Positions 19,361 to 28,133 of a stretch of DNA of 64,000 nucleotides are shown piece by piece. Within the stretch, counting starts at the first letter, position 1. Every line of letters starts with the position of its first letter. The position numbers and the translations under genes are program-made. Source of the DNA: Micromonospora humi (lineage in GTDB: Bacteria > Actinomycetota > Actinomycetes > Mycobacteriales > Micromonosporaceae); NCBI RefSeq assembly GCF_900090105.1, contig NZ_FMDM01000011.1, forward strand, positions 62,001 through 126,000, in the 5' to 3' direction. The notes below the pieces were generated by a model that worked only from the letters and a program-made list of their open reading frames with translations, was not told the origin of the DNA and searched no databases.

Positions 19361-20343
19361 GTCACGCCGGGCACGCGGGCGGCTTCCCGGCGACCGCGCT
19401 GCTGCCGGCGGTCGTGTTCTGGGCCTACCTCGCCGCCGCGCTGCGGCTGCGCGACCCGGGCGGTCCGGGCTGGGCGCACGGCCGGACCGCGAGTTTCGGC
19501 CTGGGCACGCTGCTGGTGACCGTGGGGTTGCTCCGGCCGGCCGGCGACTTCGTCGGGCACATGTGGCAGCACCTGCTGATCGGCATGCTCGCGCCGCTGG
19601 CCCTGGTCCTCGGCGCGCCGGTCACGCTGCTGCTGCGCACCCTGGACCGCCGCACCGGACACCGGCTGGTCCACCTGCTGCGGCACCCGGTCGCGCGAGT
19701 GCTCGGGCACCCGGTGACCGGCCTGCTGCTCACCGCCGGCGGCCTGTGGCTGCTCTACCTGACCCCGCTCTACCGCGCGACGCTCGACAGCCCGGTGCTG
19801 CACACCGTGGTGCAGGCCCACTTCCTGCTCAGCGGCTGCCTGTTCGCCTGGTCGATCGCCGGGCCGGACCCCGGCCCGCACCGGCCCCGGGTGCCGGTGC
19901 GACTGGTGGTGCTCGGCGCCGGGGTGGCCGCGCACGCCACGATCGCCCAACTGCTCTACGCCGGCGCGCTCGTCGACGTCCCGGCCACCGGCGCCGAACT
20001 GCGGGCCGGCGCCACAGTGATGTACTACCTCGGCGACCTGGCCGAGATCGCCCTCGCGCTCGCGCTGCTCGCCACCTGGCGACCGGAGCGCCCGGCCCGC
20101 CGCCCGGCCAGACCCACCCGGTCAGCGCCTGACCCCCGACCGGCCCACTCCCGCGTGCCCCAAACCGCCTGCCACCCACCCCGTTCCACTCACCGGCGTC
20201 GTCCACCTCGGGTGGAACGCCTTGGGTGTCAAAGCGCCCCGGTGGCACCCATGGCGTTCCACTCACGAGCATCGTCGGCCGTGGGTGGAACGTGGTGGGT
20301 GTCAAGGGCGTTCCACGGGGGCGGCGCGGCGGTCAGGGCTTGA
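19357..20343 (+). CDS. CtaG-like (caa3-type) cytochrome c oxidase assembly protein with repeat-encoded C-terminal tail
   Basis: Polytopic membrane protein (about seven helices) of the caa3_CtaG family, implicated in copper insertion into or assembly of cytochrome oxidases. Seen: GHMWQHLLIGMLAPLALVLG, VLHTVVQAHFLLSGCLFAW and VMYYLGDLAEIALAL. GTG start overlaps the DUF2243 stop. The recognisable family part ends near residue 250. The frame has no stop there and runs on for about 75 residues of Arg/Pro/Ser-rich sequence encoded by the tandem hairpin repeats at 20183-20316, finally overlapping the convergent aroK gene by 11 bases. The tail is probably an acquired, non-functional extension. Confidence 0.85.
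   Translation: MSHAGHAGGFPATALLPAVVFWAYLAAALRLRDPGGPGWAHGRTASFGLGTLLVTVGLLRPAGDFVGHMWQHLLIGMLAPLALVLGAPVTLLLRTLDRRTGHRLVHLLRHPVARVLGHPVTGLLLTAGGLWLLYLTPLYRATLDSPVLHTVVQAHFLLSGCLFAWSIAGPDPGPHRPRVPVRLVVLGAGVAAHATIAQLLYAGALVDVPATGAELRAGATVMYYLGDLAEIALALALLATWRPERPARRPARPTRSAPDPRPAHSRVPQTACHPPRSTHRRRPPRVERLGCQSAPVAPMAFHSRASSAVGGTWWVSRAFHGGGAAVRA
20183..20316. repeat. tandem imperfect hairpin repeats at the 3' end of the CtaG-like gene
   Basis: Two imperfect copies 73 bases apart (starting 20183 and 20256) of a unit with GTTCCACTCAC on one side and GTGGGTGGAAC or GGGTGGAACG on the other, followed by GGGTGTCAA. A third, partial GTTCCAC begins at 20310. Each unit can fold into a hairpin. They separate the convergent ctaG-like and aroK genes and may be terminators or a dispersed repeat family. 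Confidence 0.75.
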
Positions 20344-20842
20344 GCAGGGCGGCGATCTCGGTGGCCAGTTCCTGCGGGTCGCGGCCGTCGGTGACCACCG
20401 TCGCGGTGGCCACCTCGGCGTAGAGCGGACGGCGCTGGTCCAGCAGGTGTTTCAGGGTGGCCCGGGGGTTCAGCGCCAGCAGCGGCCGGCCGGCGCCCAA
20501 CCCGACCCGCCGGATCGCGTCCGGCAGCTCCACCGACAGGTGCACCACGGTGTGGCCGATCAGCGCGGCCCGGTTCTCCTCCGCCAGCACCGCGCCGCCG
20601 CCGAGCGCGAGCACCCCGGCGTGCGAGGCCAGCGCCGCCGCCACCGCGGCCCGTTCCAGCGTACGGAAATGGTCTTCGCCCTCGTCGACGAAGATCTCCG
20701 GGATCGGCTTGCCGGCGAGGCGCTCGATGTCGGCGTCGGTGTCCCGGAAGTCGACGCCGAGCGCGTCGGCGAGGGCCGCGCCCACCGTGGTCTTGCCGGA
20801 GCCGGGCGCCCCGACCAGCACGCAGACCGGCCGGGTGCTCAT
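20333..20842 (-). CDS. aroK: shikimate kinase
   Basis: Fifth step of the shikimate pathway, phosphorylating shikimate at O3. It is 169 residues. P-loop GAPGSGKTTVGAALA (about residue 11), shikimate-binding DTDADIE, and GGGAVL near residue 80, with RRPLYAEVA in the lid/C-terminal region. The ATG overlaps the aroC stop (ATGA), giving an aroC-aroK unit. The last 11 bases overlap the oppositely directed CtaG-like gene. Confidence 0.97.
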   Translation of the reverse strand: MSTRPVCVLVGAPGSGKTTVGAALADALGVDFRDTDADIERLAGKPIPEIFVDEGEDHFRTLERAAVAAALASHAGVLALGGGAVLAEENRAALIGHTVVHLSVELPDAIRRVGLGAGRPLLALNPRATLKHLLDQRRPLYAEVATATVVTDGRDPQELATEIAALLKP

Positions 20843-22017
20843 GAGATCACCAGGTGGTCGAGGTAGCCAGCGAGGTTGCGGCGCATCTCGGCGACCGAGT
20901 CACCACCGAACTTCTCCACCGCCGCCTCGGCCAGCACCAGCGCCACCATGGCCTCGGCCACCACGGCCGCGGCCGGCACCGCGCACACGTCGGAGCGCTG
21001 GTTGATCGCGGTGGCCGGCTCGCCGGTGGTGACGTCGATCGTCGCCAGCGCGCGGTTCAGCGACGAGATCGGCTTCATCGCCGCCCGCACCCGCAGCGGC
21101 TCGCCGGTGGTGATGCCGCCCTCCAGGCCACCGGCGCGGTCGGTCACCCGGCGCACCCCGGTGGCGGTGGGGATGATCTCGTCGTGCGCCTCGGAGCCAC
21201 GCGAGCGCGCCTGCTGCCAGCCGTCGCCGATCTCCACACCCTTGATCGCCTGGATGGACATCAGCGCGGTCGCGAGGCGGGCGTCGAGCTTGCGGTCCCA
21301 CTGCACGTGGCTGCCCAGGCCCGGCGGCACCCCGTACGCCAGCACCTCGACCACGCCGCCGAGCGTGTCGGCGGCCTTCTTCGCGGCGTCGACCTCGGCG
21401 ACCATCCGGGCGCTCGCCTCCGGGTCGAGGCAGCGCAGCGGGTCGGCGTCGATGCGCGCCGCGTCCTCGGGGGTGGGCCGCAGGCCCGGCTTGGCGGCGA
21501 CCGGGCCCAACTCCACCACGTGCGAGACGATCTCGATGCCGAGCGCCTGTCGGACCAGGGCCTTGGCGACCGTGCCGACGGCCACCCGGGCGGCGGTCTC
21601 CCGGGCGCTGGCCCGCTCCAGGATCGGCCGGGCGTCGGTGTGCCCGTACTTCTGCATGCCGGCCAGGTCGGCGTGGCCCGGGCGGGGGCGGGTCAGCGGG
21701 GCGTTACGGGCCTGGTTGGCCAGCTCGTCGGCGTCGACCGGGTCGGCGGCCATCACGGTGCGCCACTTCGGCCACTCGGAGTTGCCGACCCGGATCGCCA
21801 CCGGACTGCCCAGCGTCACGCCGTGCCGGAGCCCGCCGATGATCTCGATCTCGTCCCGCTCGAACGCCATCCGGGCGCCCCGGCCGTAGCCGAGCCGGCG
21901 GCGGGCCAGCTCGCCACCGATCTCGGTGGTGGTCACCTCGATCCCGGCGGGCACCCCCTCGAGCATCGCGACGAGGGCGGGTCCGTGCGATTCACCTGCG
22001 GTCAGCCAGCGCAACAC
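20839..22017 (-). CDS. aroC: chorismate synthase
   Basis: Seventh and last shared step, EPSP to chorismate with reduced FMN. It is 392 residues. All three family signatures are present: LTAGESHGPALVAMLEG at the N-terminus, LARRRLGYGRGARM..E, and GHTDARPILERASARETAAR. RPGHADLAGMQKY and the flavin-site QRSDVCAVPAA are also seen. GTG at 22015-22017 is chosen because the conserved protein begins there (LRWLTAGESHG); there is no strong ribosome binding site in front of it. Leads into aroK. Confidence 0.96.
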   Translation of the reverse strand: MLRWLTAGESHGPALVAMLEGVPAGIEVTTTEIGGELARRRLGYGRGARMAFERDEIEIIGGLRHGVTLGSPVAIRVGNSEWPKWRTVMAADPVDADELANQARNAPLTRPRPGHADLAGMQKYGHTDARPILERASARETAARVAVGTVAKALVRQALGIEIVSHVVELGPVAAKPGLRPTPEDAARIDADPLRCLDPEASARMVAEVDAAKKAADTLGGVVEVLAYGVPPGLGSHVQWDRKLDARLATALMSIQAIKGVEIGDGWQQARSRGSEAHDEIIPTATGVRRVTDRAGGLEGGITTGEPLRVRAAMKPISSLNRALATIDVTTGEPATAINQRSDVCAVPAAAVVAEAMVALVLAEAAVEKFGGDSVAEMRRNLAGYLDHLVIS

Positions 22018-22144
22018 AGCGGACAGTCTGTCACGCCCCCGGTCCGCACCGGCGCGGTGCCGGCGGCGTCCCGCCTTGCGGACATGTGGACAGGCGAAAA
22101 CCCCGCTCAATCACGAAGTGTCGAACGGGACCCTCGCCGTGGTA

Positions 22145-22495
22145 TCAGAGCTTGACGGCGGTCGAGCAGTTGCCGACGCCAGTACGGCAGATGCGAATCT
22201 GGTAGCCCAACCGTCCCAGCCACACGGCGTTGATCTCACCCGACGAGCAGTTCCGCTCGCCGACCCAGGTCCAACTGCCGCCCGATGCCTTCTCCTGCCA
22301 CTGAGCGCAATGCCCGTCGGACAACGTGTCGGTCAGCCACATCTGATAGGTGCCGTTCTTGAAGTATTCGTAGCGCCCCTTGGCACCAGTCGTCGAGAGA
22401 GTAGCCGCGTAGGCGGGCGCCGCGGCCACGCCGAGCAACAGCAGAGCACTGCCCGCGACAGTGGCGGCCCGCGCCGCCAATTTGATCTTCGCCAT
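22145..22495 (-). CDS. small secreted four-cysteine protein, unknown function
   Basis: It is 116 residues from the ATG at 22493-22495, with GGGGG just upstream. A clear signal peptide (about 30 residues, basic MAKIKLAAR, hydrophobic AGSALLLLGVAA, cleavage after APAYA) is followed by a mature domain of about 86 residues with four cysteines (HCAQWQ, RNCSS, RICRT, GNCST) that could make two disulfides. I do not recognise the fold; the size and the SWTWVGERNC and GYQIRICRTG segments recall small secreted beta-sheet proteins of actinomycetes. Base composition is visibly less GC-rich than its neighbours, a sign that it was gained between aroC and aroE. A possible -10 (TATGGT) lies about 30 bases upstream of the start. 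Confidence 0.75.
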   Translation of the reverse strand: MAKIKLAARAATVAGSALLLLGVAAAPAYAATLSTTGAKGRYEYFKNGTYQMWLTDTLSDGHCAQWQEKASGGSWTWVGERNCSSGEINAVWLGRLGYQIRICRTGVGNCSTAVKL

Positions 22496-22576
22496 GACAT
22501 CCCCCGGGGTCGATGAATTTCGACCATAGCACCGGGACATCTCGGCTCGTTGTCCCTCCGACCCCGATGTCACCTT

Positions 22577-23374
22577 TCACCGAATAGCGGCCCGCATCGC
22601 CTCACGCGGCGCAGCCAGTCCGGTGAACTGCTCGAACTGCCCGATCGCCTGGGCGAACAGCAGATCCAGCCCGGAGATCACGCGGCACCCGGCTGCGAGG
22701 GCCGCGGCGGCCATCGGGGTGGGCCAAGGGTCGTAGACGACGTCGAAGAAAACCGTTCCCGGCCGCCAGTCGAAGCTCTCCCCGAGCAGATCCGCCACAC
22801 CCCTCGGCACCGTGGAGATCACCAGGTCGGCGCGGGCGTGCGCGGGCGCGCCGTCCCACTCGGCGCCGGCCAGCGGCACGCCGACCGCCGCGGCCACCGG
22901 ACGCAGCTCGTCGACCGCCTCGGGCCGGCGGGCCACCACTGTTACCTCGGCCGCCCCGACCCGGGCCGCCGCCGCGATCGCCGCCCGGGCGGTGCCGCCG
23001 GCGCCGAGCACCGTGACCACCGCCCCGGCCACGCACCCGACGTCGGTCAGCACCTCGACCATGCCGGTGACGTCGGTGTTGTCCGCGTACCAGGTGCCGT
23101 CGGGCCGGCGTACCAGCGTGTTGGCGGCGCCGACCGCGGCGGCGACCGGCGAGACCTCGTCGGCCAGCGCGAGCGCCGCCTCCTTGCCGGGCATGGTCAC
23201 CGACAGCCCGGCCCACTCCGGGCCGAGGCCCGCGACCAGGCCGGGCAGCTCGTCCGCGCCGGCCTCGATCCGGGTGTACGACCACCCGGTCAGCCCGGCC
23301 GCCGCGTACCCGGCGGAGTGGATCGCCGGGGAGAGCGAATGGGCGATGGGCCTACCCACGACGGCGGCTCTCAA
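22577..23374 (-). CDS. aroE: shikimate dehydrogenase
   Basis: Fourth step of the shikimate pathway, NADPH-dependent reduction of 3-dehydroshikimate. It is 265 residues. Substrate-binding GRPIAHSLSPAIHSAGY, catalytic lysine in LSVTMPGKE, ANTLVR and ADNTDVTG, and the nucleotide loop VLGAGGTARAAI. The start is a TTG at 23372-23374 overlapping the mltG stop (TTGA); the conserved MRAAVVGRPIAHS opening supports it, although a GTG five codons later is possible. Confidence 0.95.
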   Translation of the reverse strand: MRAAVVGRPIAHSLSPAIHSAGYAAAGLTGWSYTRIEAGADELPGLVAGLGPEWAGLSVTMPGKEAALALADEVSPVAAAVGAANTLVRRPDGTWYADNTDVTGMVEVLTDVGCVAGAVVTVLGAGGTARAAIAAAARVGAAEVTVVARRPEAVDELRPVAAAVGVPLAGAEWDGAPAHARADLVISTVPRGVADLLGESFDWRPGTVFFDVVYDPWPTPMAAAALAAGCRVISGLDLLFAQAIGQFEQFTGLAAPREAMRAAIR

Positions 23375-24594
23375 AATCGACAGTTCTCCCCACTGAGGAC
23401 CTTGTTGTCACACATCTGCCGCTTCAGTTTGAGGAAGTCGGCGTCGTTGGAGCCGTAGCCCATCGTGCCCTTCTGGTCCACCGTCATGAAGAAGATCCAG
23501 TCACCGGGCGGCGGCTCCAGCGCGCCCTTGAGGGCGGCCTCGCCGGGGTTGCTGATCGGGGTGGGCGGCAGGCCCGCCACGTTGTGCGTGTTGTACGGGT
23601 TCTTCAGGTCATTGATCTCGCTCTGCAGCAGGTCGTCCGAGTCCTTCGGGTCCTTGCCCTGCAACCGGAGGTAGTAGTTGATGCCGCTGTCGATGCCCAG
23701 GCAGTTGCAGCCGATCTTGCCGGCGTAGATCCGGTTGTAGATCACCCGGGAGACCTTGGGCAGGTCGACCGCGTTCACCGACTCCGCCTCGGCGATCGAG
23801 GCGGTGATCAACGCCTCGTACGGGGAGATCTTGCGGTCGTTCTTCGCCCGGTCGACGAAGTCGAGCTGCTTGGTCACGGCCAGGAACTGATCCACCATCA
23901 GCGACAGGATCTGCTCGGCGGTGGCCTTCGGCGGGATCTCGTAGGTCGACGGGTAGAGGAAGCCCTCCAGGCTCTTCGGGCCCTTCTTGCCGTCCCCACG
24001 CGTGAACCAGAAAGCCGGCACGCCCAGCTTGACCGGGTCCTTCGCCGCGGCCTGGAACTCCTTGACCGGGATCTTGGTCTGCTTCGAGAGGATCTGGTAG
24101 ACGTTCAGCGTGATCGTCCCCTCGGGGATCGTCACGCCGTTGACCACCCGGCTCTTCGGGTCGAGCATGAGCGTGATCGCGTCCGCGGCCTTCATCTCCT
24201 TGCGGACCTTGTAGCGGCCCACCTGGATGTTCTTGCTGAGCGGGTTCGCGTCCGCGGCCTCGATGAAGGCCTTGGTGCTCTTCACCACGCCGGCGTCGTA
24301 GAGCGTGTTGCCGATGTCGGTGAGCGACTCACCCGTCTTCACCTCGACGAGCGCCTCGCCGGTGCCCGGGCCGTCGTAGTCGGGCGTGACCAGGTAGTTA
24401 CGAATCCGGTCGAAGCCGACGTACGCGCCGCCGCCGATGCCGCCCAGCAGGACGAACGCCATCAGGAGGGCGAAGACCGTCTTTCCCCGGCCACCGCCGG
24501 ACTTGCCCTGCCGGCGCAGCACGGCGCCGCGTCGGTGCCGGCCCTTCTCCCCCCTCTCCTGCTCGTCGAACCCCAGGTCAAGATCGTCGATCAT
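23371..24594 (-). CDS. mltG: endolytic murein transglycosylase MltG (YceG-like)
   Basis: Membrane-anchored lytic transglycosylase that cuts nascent glycan strands and sets their length. It is 407 residues: a charged cytoplasmic N-terminus, one membrane helix (FALLMAFVLLGGIGGGAYVG, about 41-60), an extracellular LysM-like segment, then the YceG domain. The catalytic glutamate lies in ITASIAEAESVN, and the family end YNTHNVAGLPPTPISNPGEA is intact. Overlaps ruvX by 17 bases and aroE by four. Confidence 0.95.
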   Translation of the reverse strand: MIDDLDLGFDEQERGEKGRHRRGAVLRRQGKSGGGRGKTVFALLMAFVLLGGIGGGAYVGFDRIRNYLVTPDYDGPGTGEALVEVKTGESLTDIGNTLYDAGVVKSTKAFIEAADANPLSKNIQVGRYKVRKEMKAADAITLMLDPKSRVVNGVTIPEGTITLNVYQILSKQTKIPVKEFQAAAKDPVKLGVPAFWFTRGDGKKGPKSLEGFLYPSTYEIPPKATAEQILSLMVDQFLAVTKQLDFVDRAKNDRKISPYEALITASIAEAESVNAVDLPKVSRVIYNRIYAGKIGCNCLGIDSGINYYLRLQGKDPKDSDDLLQSEINDLKNPYNTHNVAGLPPTPISNPGEAALKGALEPPPGDWIFFMTVDQKGTMGYGSNDADFLKLKRQMCDNKVLSGENCRF

Positions 24595-25051
24595 GCGTCC
24601 GCCTCCGCTGTGCGTCCAGCCAGCTCTGCAGAATCTCCACCGCGGCGGCCTGGTCGACCACCGCTCGTTGGCGCTTTCCCCGGACGCCCCGTTCGGCCAG
24701 CCTACGACTCGCGACGACGGTCGACATCCTCTCGTCCGTCAGCGTCACCGGAATCGGCCCCATTACATCGGCCAAACGGGTGGCATATGCCGATACGTTC
24801 GCCGCCGCCGGACCGTGCTTTCCGGCAAGGTTGACCGGCAACCCGACCACGATCCCGACCGCCTCGTGCTCGGCCGCCAACCGGACCAGCTCGGCCATGT
24901 CGGCGGGCACCGCGTCCGGCTCGGCGGTCAGGTCCCGGGCCAGGGTGACCAGCGGGGTGGCCAGGATGCCGTGCGGATCGGAGCGGGACACGCCCACCCG
25001 GACCTGGCCGACGTCCACGCCCAGCCGCACGCCGACGGGCAGCTCAGCCAT
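24578..25051 (-). CDS. ruvX: Holliday junction resolvase-like protein RuvX/YqgF
   Basis: RNase H-like family member, thought to act in 16S rRNA precursor processing and possibly junction resolution. It is 157 residues. The catalytic aspartate is in LGVDVGQVRVGVS, the glutamate/aspartate region in GIVVGLPVNLAGKHG, and TLTDERMSTVVASR and VVDQAAAVEILQSWLD complete the domain. It sits between alaS and mltG, a conserved context. Confidence 0.95.
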   Translation of the reverse strand: MAELPVGVRLGVDVGQVRVGVSRSDPHGILATPLVTLARDLTAEPDAVPADMAELVRLAAEHEAVGIVVGLPVNLAGKHGPAAANVSAYATRLADVMGPIPVTLTDERMSTVVASRRLAERGVRGKRQRAVVDQAAAVEILQSWLDAQRRRTHDRRS

Positions 25052-25118
25052 CTCCCGGACACTCCTTCAGCAGGTACGGACCAGGGCGGACCCGGCGGTC
25101 CGCCCTGGCATCGATCGG

Positions 25119-27800
25119 TCAGGCCGCGTCAGCGACCGCCTTCTCCACGGTGAGCAGCAGGTTCGGCGCCTCCGCGGCGGGCAGGCCACCACCCTGGGCC
25201 AGGTCGTCGCTGCCGCCGCCCCGGCCGGAGAACGCCGCCTTCACCAGGTCCTTGGCGCTCAGGCCCCGGCCCCGGGCGGCCTGGTTGACCGCCACCACCA
25301 GGGAGGCCTTGCCGTTGGCCCGGGCGGCCACCGCGACCACCGCCGGGCGGGCCGCGTCGATCCGGCCCCGGATCTCCTGGGCGAGCGTCCGCACGTCGTT
25401 CGCCGCCGCGCCCTCGGGCGCCTCGGTGCCCACGTACGCGACCCCGCGCACGTCCTTCGCCTGCGCCGCGAGCGCGCCGGCCCCGCCGAGCACGAGCTGG
25501 GCGCGGAGCTTCTCCAGCTCCTTCTCCGCGTCGCGCAACTGGGTGACGGTCTGCTCCACCCGGTCGGCCACCTGCTCGCCCGGCACCCGGAACATCTCCG
25601 CCAGCCGGGACACCAGCAGGTGCTCGCGGGCCAGGAAGCCGAACGCGTCCATGCCGACGAGCGCCTCGATCCGGCGGACCCCGGAACCCACCGACGCCTC
25701 GGAGAGGATCTTGACCAGACCGAGCTGGGCCGAGCGGGCCACGTGGGTGCCGCCGCACAGCTCCCGGGCGTAGTCGCCGACCTCGACCACCCGCACCCGC
25801 TCGCCGTACTTCTCGCCGAACAGCGCCATCGCGCCGATCCGACGGGCCTCCTCCTGGCTGGTGACGAACGCGTGCACCTCCAGGTCGGCCAGGAGCACCT
25901 CGTTGACCTGCTGCTCCACGTCGTGCAGCACGCTCGGCGCCACCCCGGTCGGGGTGTTGAAGTCGAACCGCAGCCGGCCCGGCGCGTTCAGCGAGCCCGC
26001 CTGGGTCGCCGACTCGCCGAGGAAGTTGCGCATCGTCTGGTGCACCAGATGCGTCGCCGTGTGCGACCGCGAGATCGCCCGACGGCGGGAGACGTCGATC
26101 TCCGCGTACCCGGTCTCCCCGGCACGCACCTCGCCGCGCACCACCCGCGCCCGGTGCACGATCAGGCCGGGCACCGGCTGCTGCACGTCGAAGACCTCGA
26201 CCTGGCCGCCGCCGACCGTGATCAGGCCCTGGTCGGGCTGCTGCCCGCCGCCCTCGGCGTAGAACGGGGTGGTGTCCAGCACCAGCTCGATCGTGTCGCC
26301 CTCGACCGCCGCGCCGACCGCCGCACCGCCGGAGAGCAGCGCGCGCACCCGGGACTCCCGGTTCAGCTCGGTGTAGCCGGTGAACTCCACCGGCCCGCCA
26401 CCGTCGAGCACCGACCGGTACGCCGACACGTCGGTGTGCCCGGTCTTGCGGGCCTGCGCGTCGGCCTTGGCCCGGCTGCGCTGGTCGGCCATCAGCCGGC
26501 GGAAGCCGTCCGCGTCGACCTGCAGGCCCTGCTCGGCCGCGATCTCCAGGGTCAGGTCGATCGGGAAGCCGTACGTGTCGTGCAGCTGGAACGCCTTGTC
26601 ACCGGAGAGCGCCGGCTGACCGGCCGACTTCGTCTCGGCGATCGCGGTGTCCAGGATCGTGGTGCCGGCGCGCAGCGTGGCCAGGAACGCGTCCTCCTCG
26701 GCGTACGCGTACTGGGAGATCCGGCCGAACTCCTCGGCCACCTCCGGGTACGACGGCGCCATGCAGTCCCGCGCCACCGGCAGCAGCTCCGGCAGGGCCC
26801 GGTCCTGGTAACCCAGCAGCCGCATCGCCCGGATCGCCCGGCGCATGATCCGGCGCAGCACGTAGCCGCGCCCCTCGTTCGACGGGGTCACCCCGTCGCC
26901 GATCAGCATCAGCGCGGTGCGCACGTGGTCGGCGACCACCCGCAGCCGCACGTCGTCCGGGTGCGACTGGTTGGCGGCGTGCCCGGAGTGCGCGCCGTAG
27001 CGCTTCCCGGTCAGCTCGGCCGCCCGGTCCAGGATCGGCTTGACCTCGTCGATCTCGTAGAGGTTGTCCACGCCCTGCAGCAGCGAGGCCATCCGCTCCA
27101 GGCCCATGCCGGTGTCGATGTTCTTCGCCGGCAGGTCGCCGAGGATCGGGAAGTCCTCCTTGCCGGTGCCCGGACCACGCTCGAACTGCATGAAGACGAG
27201 GTTCCAGAACTCCAGGTAGCGGTCCTCGTCGACCTCCGGGCCGCCCTCGCGGCCGTACTCCGGGCCGCGGTCGTAGTAGAGCTCCGAGCACGGGCCGCAC
27301 GGGCCGGGGATGCCCATCGACCAGAAGTTGTCGGCCTTGCCCCGGCGCACGATCCGCTCGGCCGGCACGCCGGTGGCGCGCCAGATGTCGTACGCCTCGT
27401 CGTCGTCGAGGTAGACGGTCGCCCAGATCCGCTCCGGGTCCAGCCCGAAGCCACCCGCCTCGACCGACTTGGTGACCAGGTCCCAGGCGAGCGGGATCGC
27501 CCCGGACTTGAAGTAGTCGCCGAAGGAGAAGTTGCCGTTCATCTGGAAGAACGTGCCGTGCCGGCTGGTCTTGCCGACCTCGTCGATGTCCGGCGTCCGG
27601 ATGCACTTCTGCACGCTCGCCGCGCGCTGGTACGGCGGGGTCTGCTGGCCCAGGAAGTAGGGCACGAACTGCACCATGCCCGCGTTGATGAACAGCAGGT
27701 TCGGGTCGCTGATGGCGGGCAGCGGAGCGGACGGCACCACGGCGTGGCCGTTCGCCTCGAAGTGGGCGAGGAACCGCCGCTTGATCTCCGCCGTCTTCAT
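25119..27800 (-). CDS. alaS: alanine-tRNA ligase
   Basis: Charges tRNA-Ala and edits misattached serine or glycine. It is 893 residues, full length. The aminoacylation domain begins TAEIKRRFLAHFEANGHAVV and includes the motif NPTLLFINAGM as NLLFINAGMVQF. The editing domain has zinc ligands in SHTATHLVHQTMRNFLG and ELCGGTHVARS. The C-terminal oligomerisation/DHHA1 domain ends with SGRGGGSDDLAQGGG. Start ATG overlaps the DUF6167 stop by four bases, so the small membrane gene and alaS are coupled. Confidence 0.98.
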   Translation of the reverse strand: MKTAEIKRRFLAHFEANGHAVVPSAPLPAISDPNLLFINAGMVQFVPYFLGQQTPPYQRAASVQKCIRTPDIDEVGKTSRHGTFFQMNGNFSFGDYFKSGAIPLAWDLVTKSVEAGGFGLDPERIWATVYLDDDEAYDIWRATGVPAERIVRRGKADNFWSMGIPGPCGPCSELYYDRGPEYGREGGPEVDEDRYLEFWNLVFMQFERGPGTGKEDFPILGDLPAKNIDTGMGLERMASLLQGVDNLYEIDEVKPILDRAAELTGKRYGAHSGHAANQSHPDDVRLRVVADHVRTALMLIGDGVTPSNEGRGYVLRRIMRRAIRAMRLLGYQDRALPELLPVARDCMAPSYPEVAEEFGRISQYAYAEEDAFLATLRAGTTILDTAIAETKSAGQPALSGDKAFQLHDTYGFPIDLTLEIAAEQGLQVDADGFRRLMADQRSRAKADAQARKTGHTDVSAYRSVLDGGGPVEFTGYTELNRESRVRALLSGGAAVGAAVEGDTIELVLDTTPFYAEGGGQQPDQGLITVGGGQVEVFDVQQPVPGLIVHRARVVRGEVRAGETGYAEIDVSRRRAISRSHTATHLVHQTMRNFLGESATQAGSLNAPGRLRFDFNTPTGVAPSVLHDVEQQVNEVLLADLEVHAFVTSQEEARRIGAMALFGEKYGERVRVVEVGDYARELCGGTHVARSAQLGLVKILSEASVGSGVRRIEALVGMDAFGFLAREHLLVSRLAEMFRVPGEQVADRVEQTVTQLRDAEKELEKLRAQLVLGGAGALAAQAKDVRGVAYVGTEAPEGAAANDVRTLAQEIRGRIDAARPAVVAVAARANGKASLVVAVNQAARGRGLSAKDLVKAAFSGRGGGSDDLAQGGGLPAAEAPNLLLTVEKAVADAA

Positions 27801-28102
27801 CGCTGGTGCTCCTCCGGGAAAATCTCTCGGTCGCCGATGCGCGGGTCCTCCCGCAGCTCGGCGAACTCGTCCTGGTACGCCTCGCCGCGGGCGAAGGCCT
27901 CGTGGATCTCCTGCTCGCGCTCGGCCATCGAGACCCGGACGTCGTCCACGAACGCGCGCACCGACTCGACCAGCCCACCGGCGGACTCGGACAGCCCACT
28001 GGCGATGCCCGCCGGGGTGTACGCCTGCGCGGTCCGGGTGGCCTTGCGCACCACCAGGACGCCCACGGCCAGGCCGATGCCCAGCCAGAACAACCGCCTC
28101 AT
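27797..28102 (-). CDS. small DUF6167-type protein with N-terminal membrane segment
   Basis: It is 101 residues. One hydrophobic segment (LFWLGIGLAVGVLVVRK, residues 4-20) is followed by a predominantly charged helical tail (VDDVRVSMAEREQEIHEAF). This is the gene that commonly precedes alaS in actinobacteria; its role is unknown. Start ATG; overlaps alaS by four bases. A link to cell envelope assembly is a guess from its neighbours (mltG, the DUF948 protein). Confidence 0.8.
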   Translation of the reverse strand: MRRLFWLGIGLAVGVLVVRKATRTAQAYTPAGIASGLSESAGGLVESVRAFVDDVRVSMAEREQEIHEAFARGEAYQDEFAELREDPRIGDREIFPEEHQR

Positions 28103-28133
28103 GCTCTCATCCTTCCCGCGTACGCCGGTCGGG

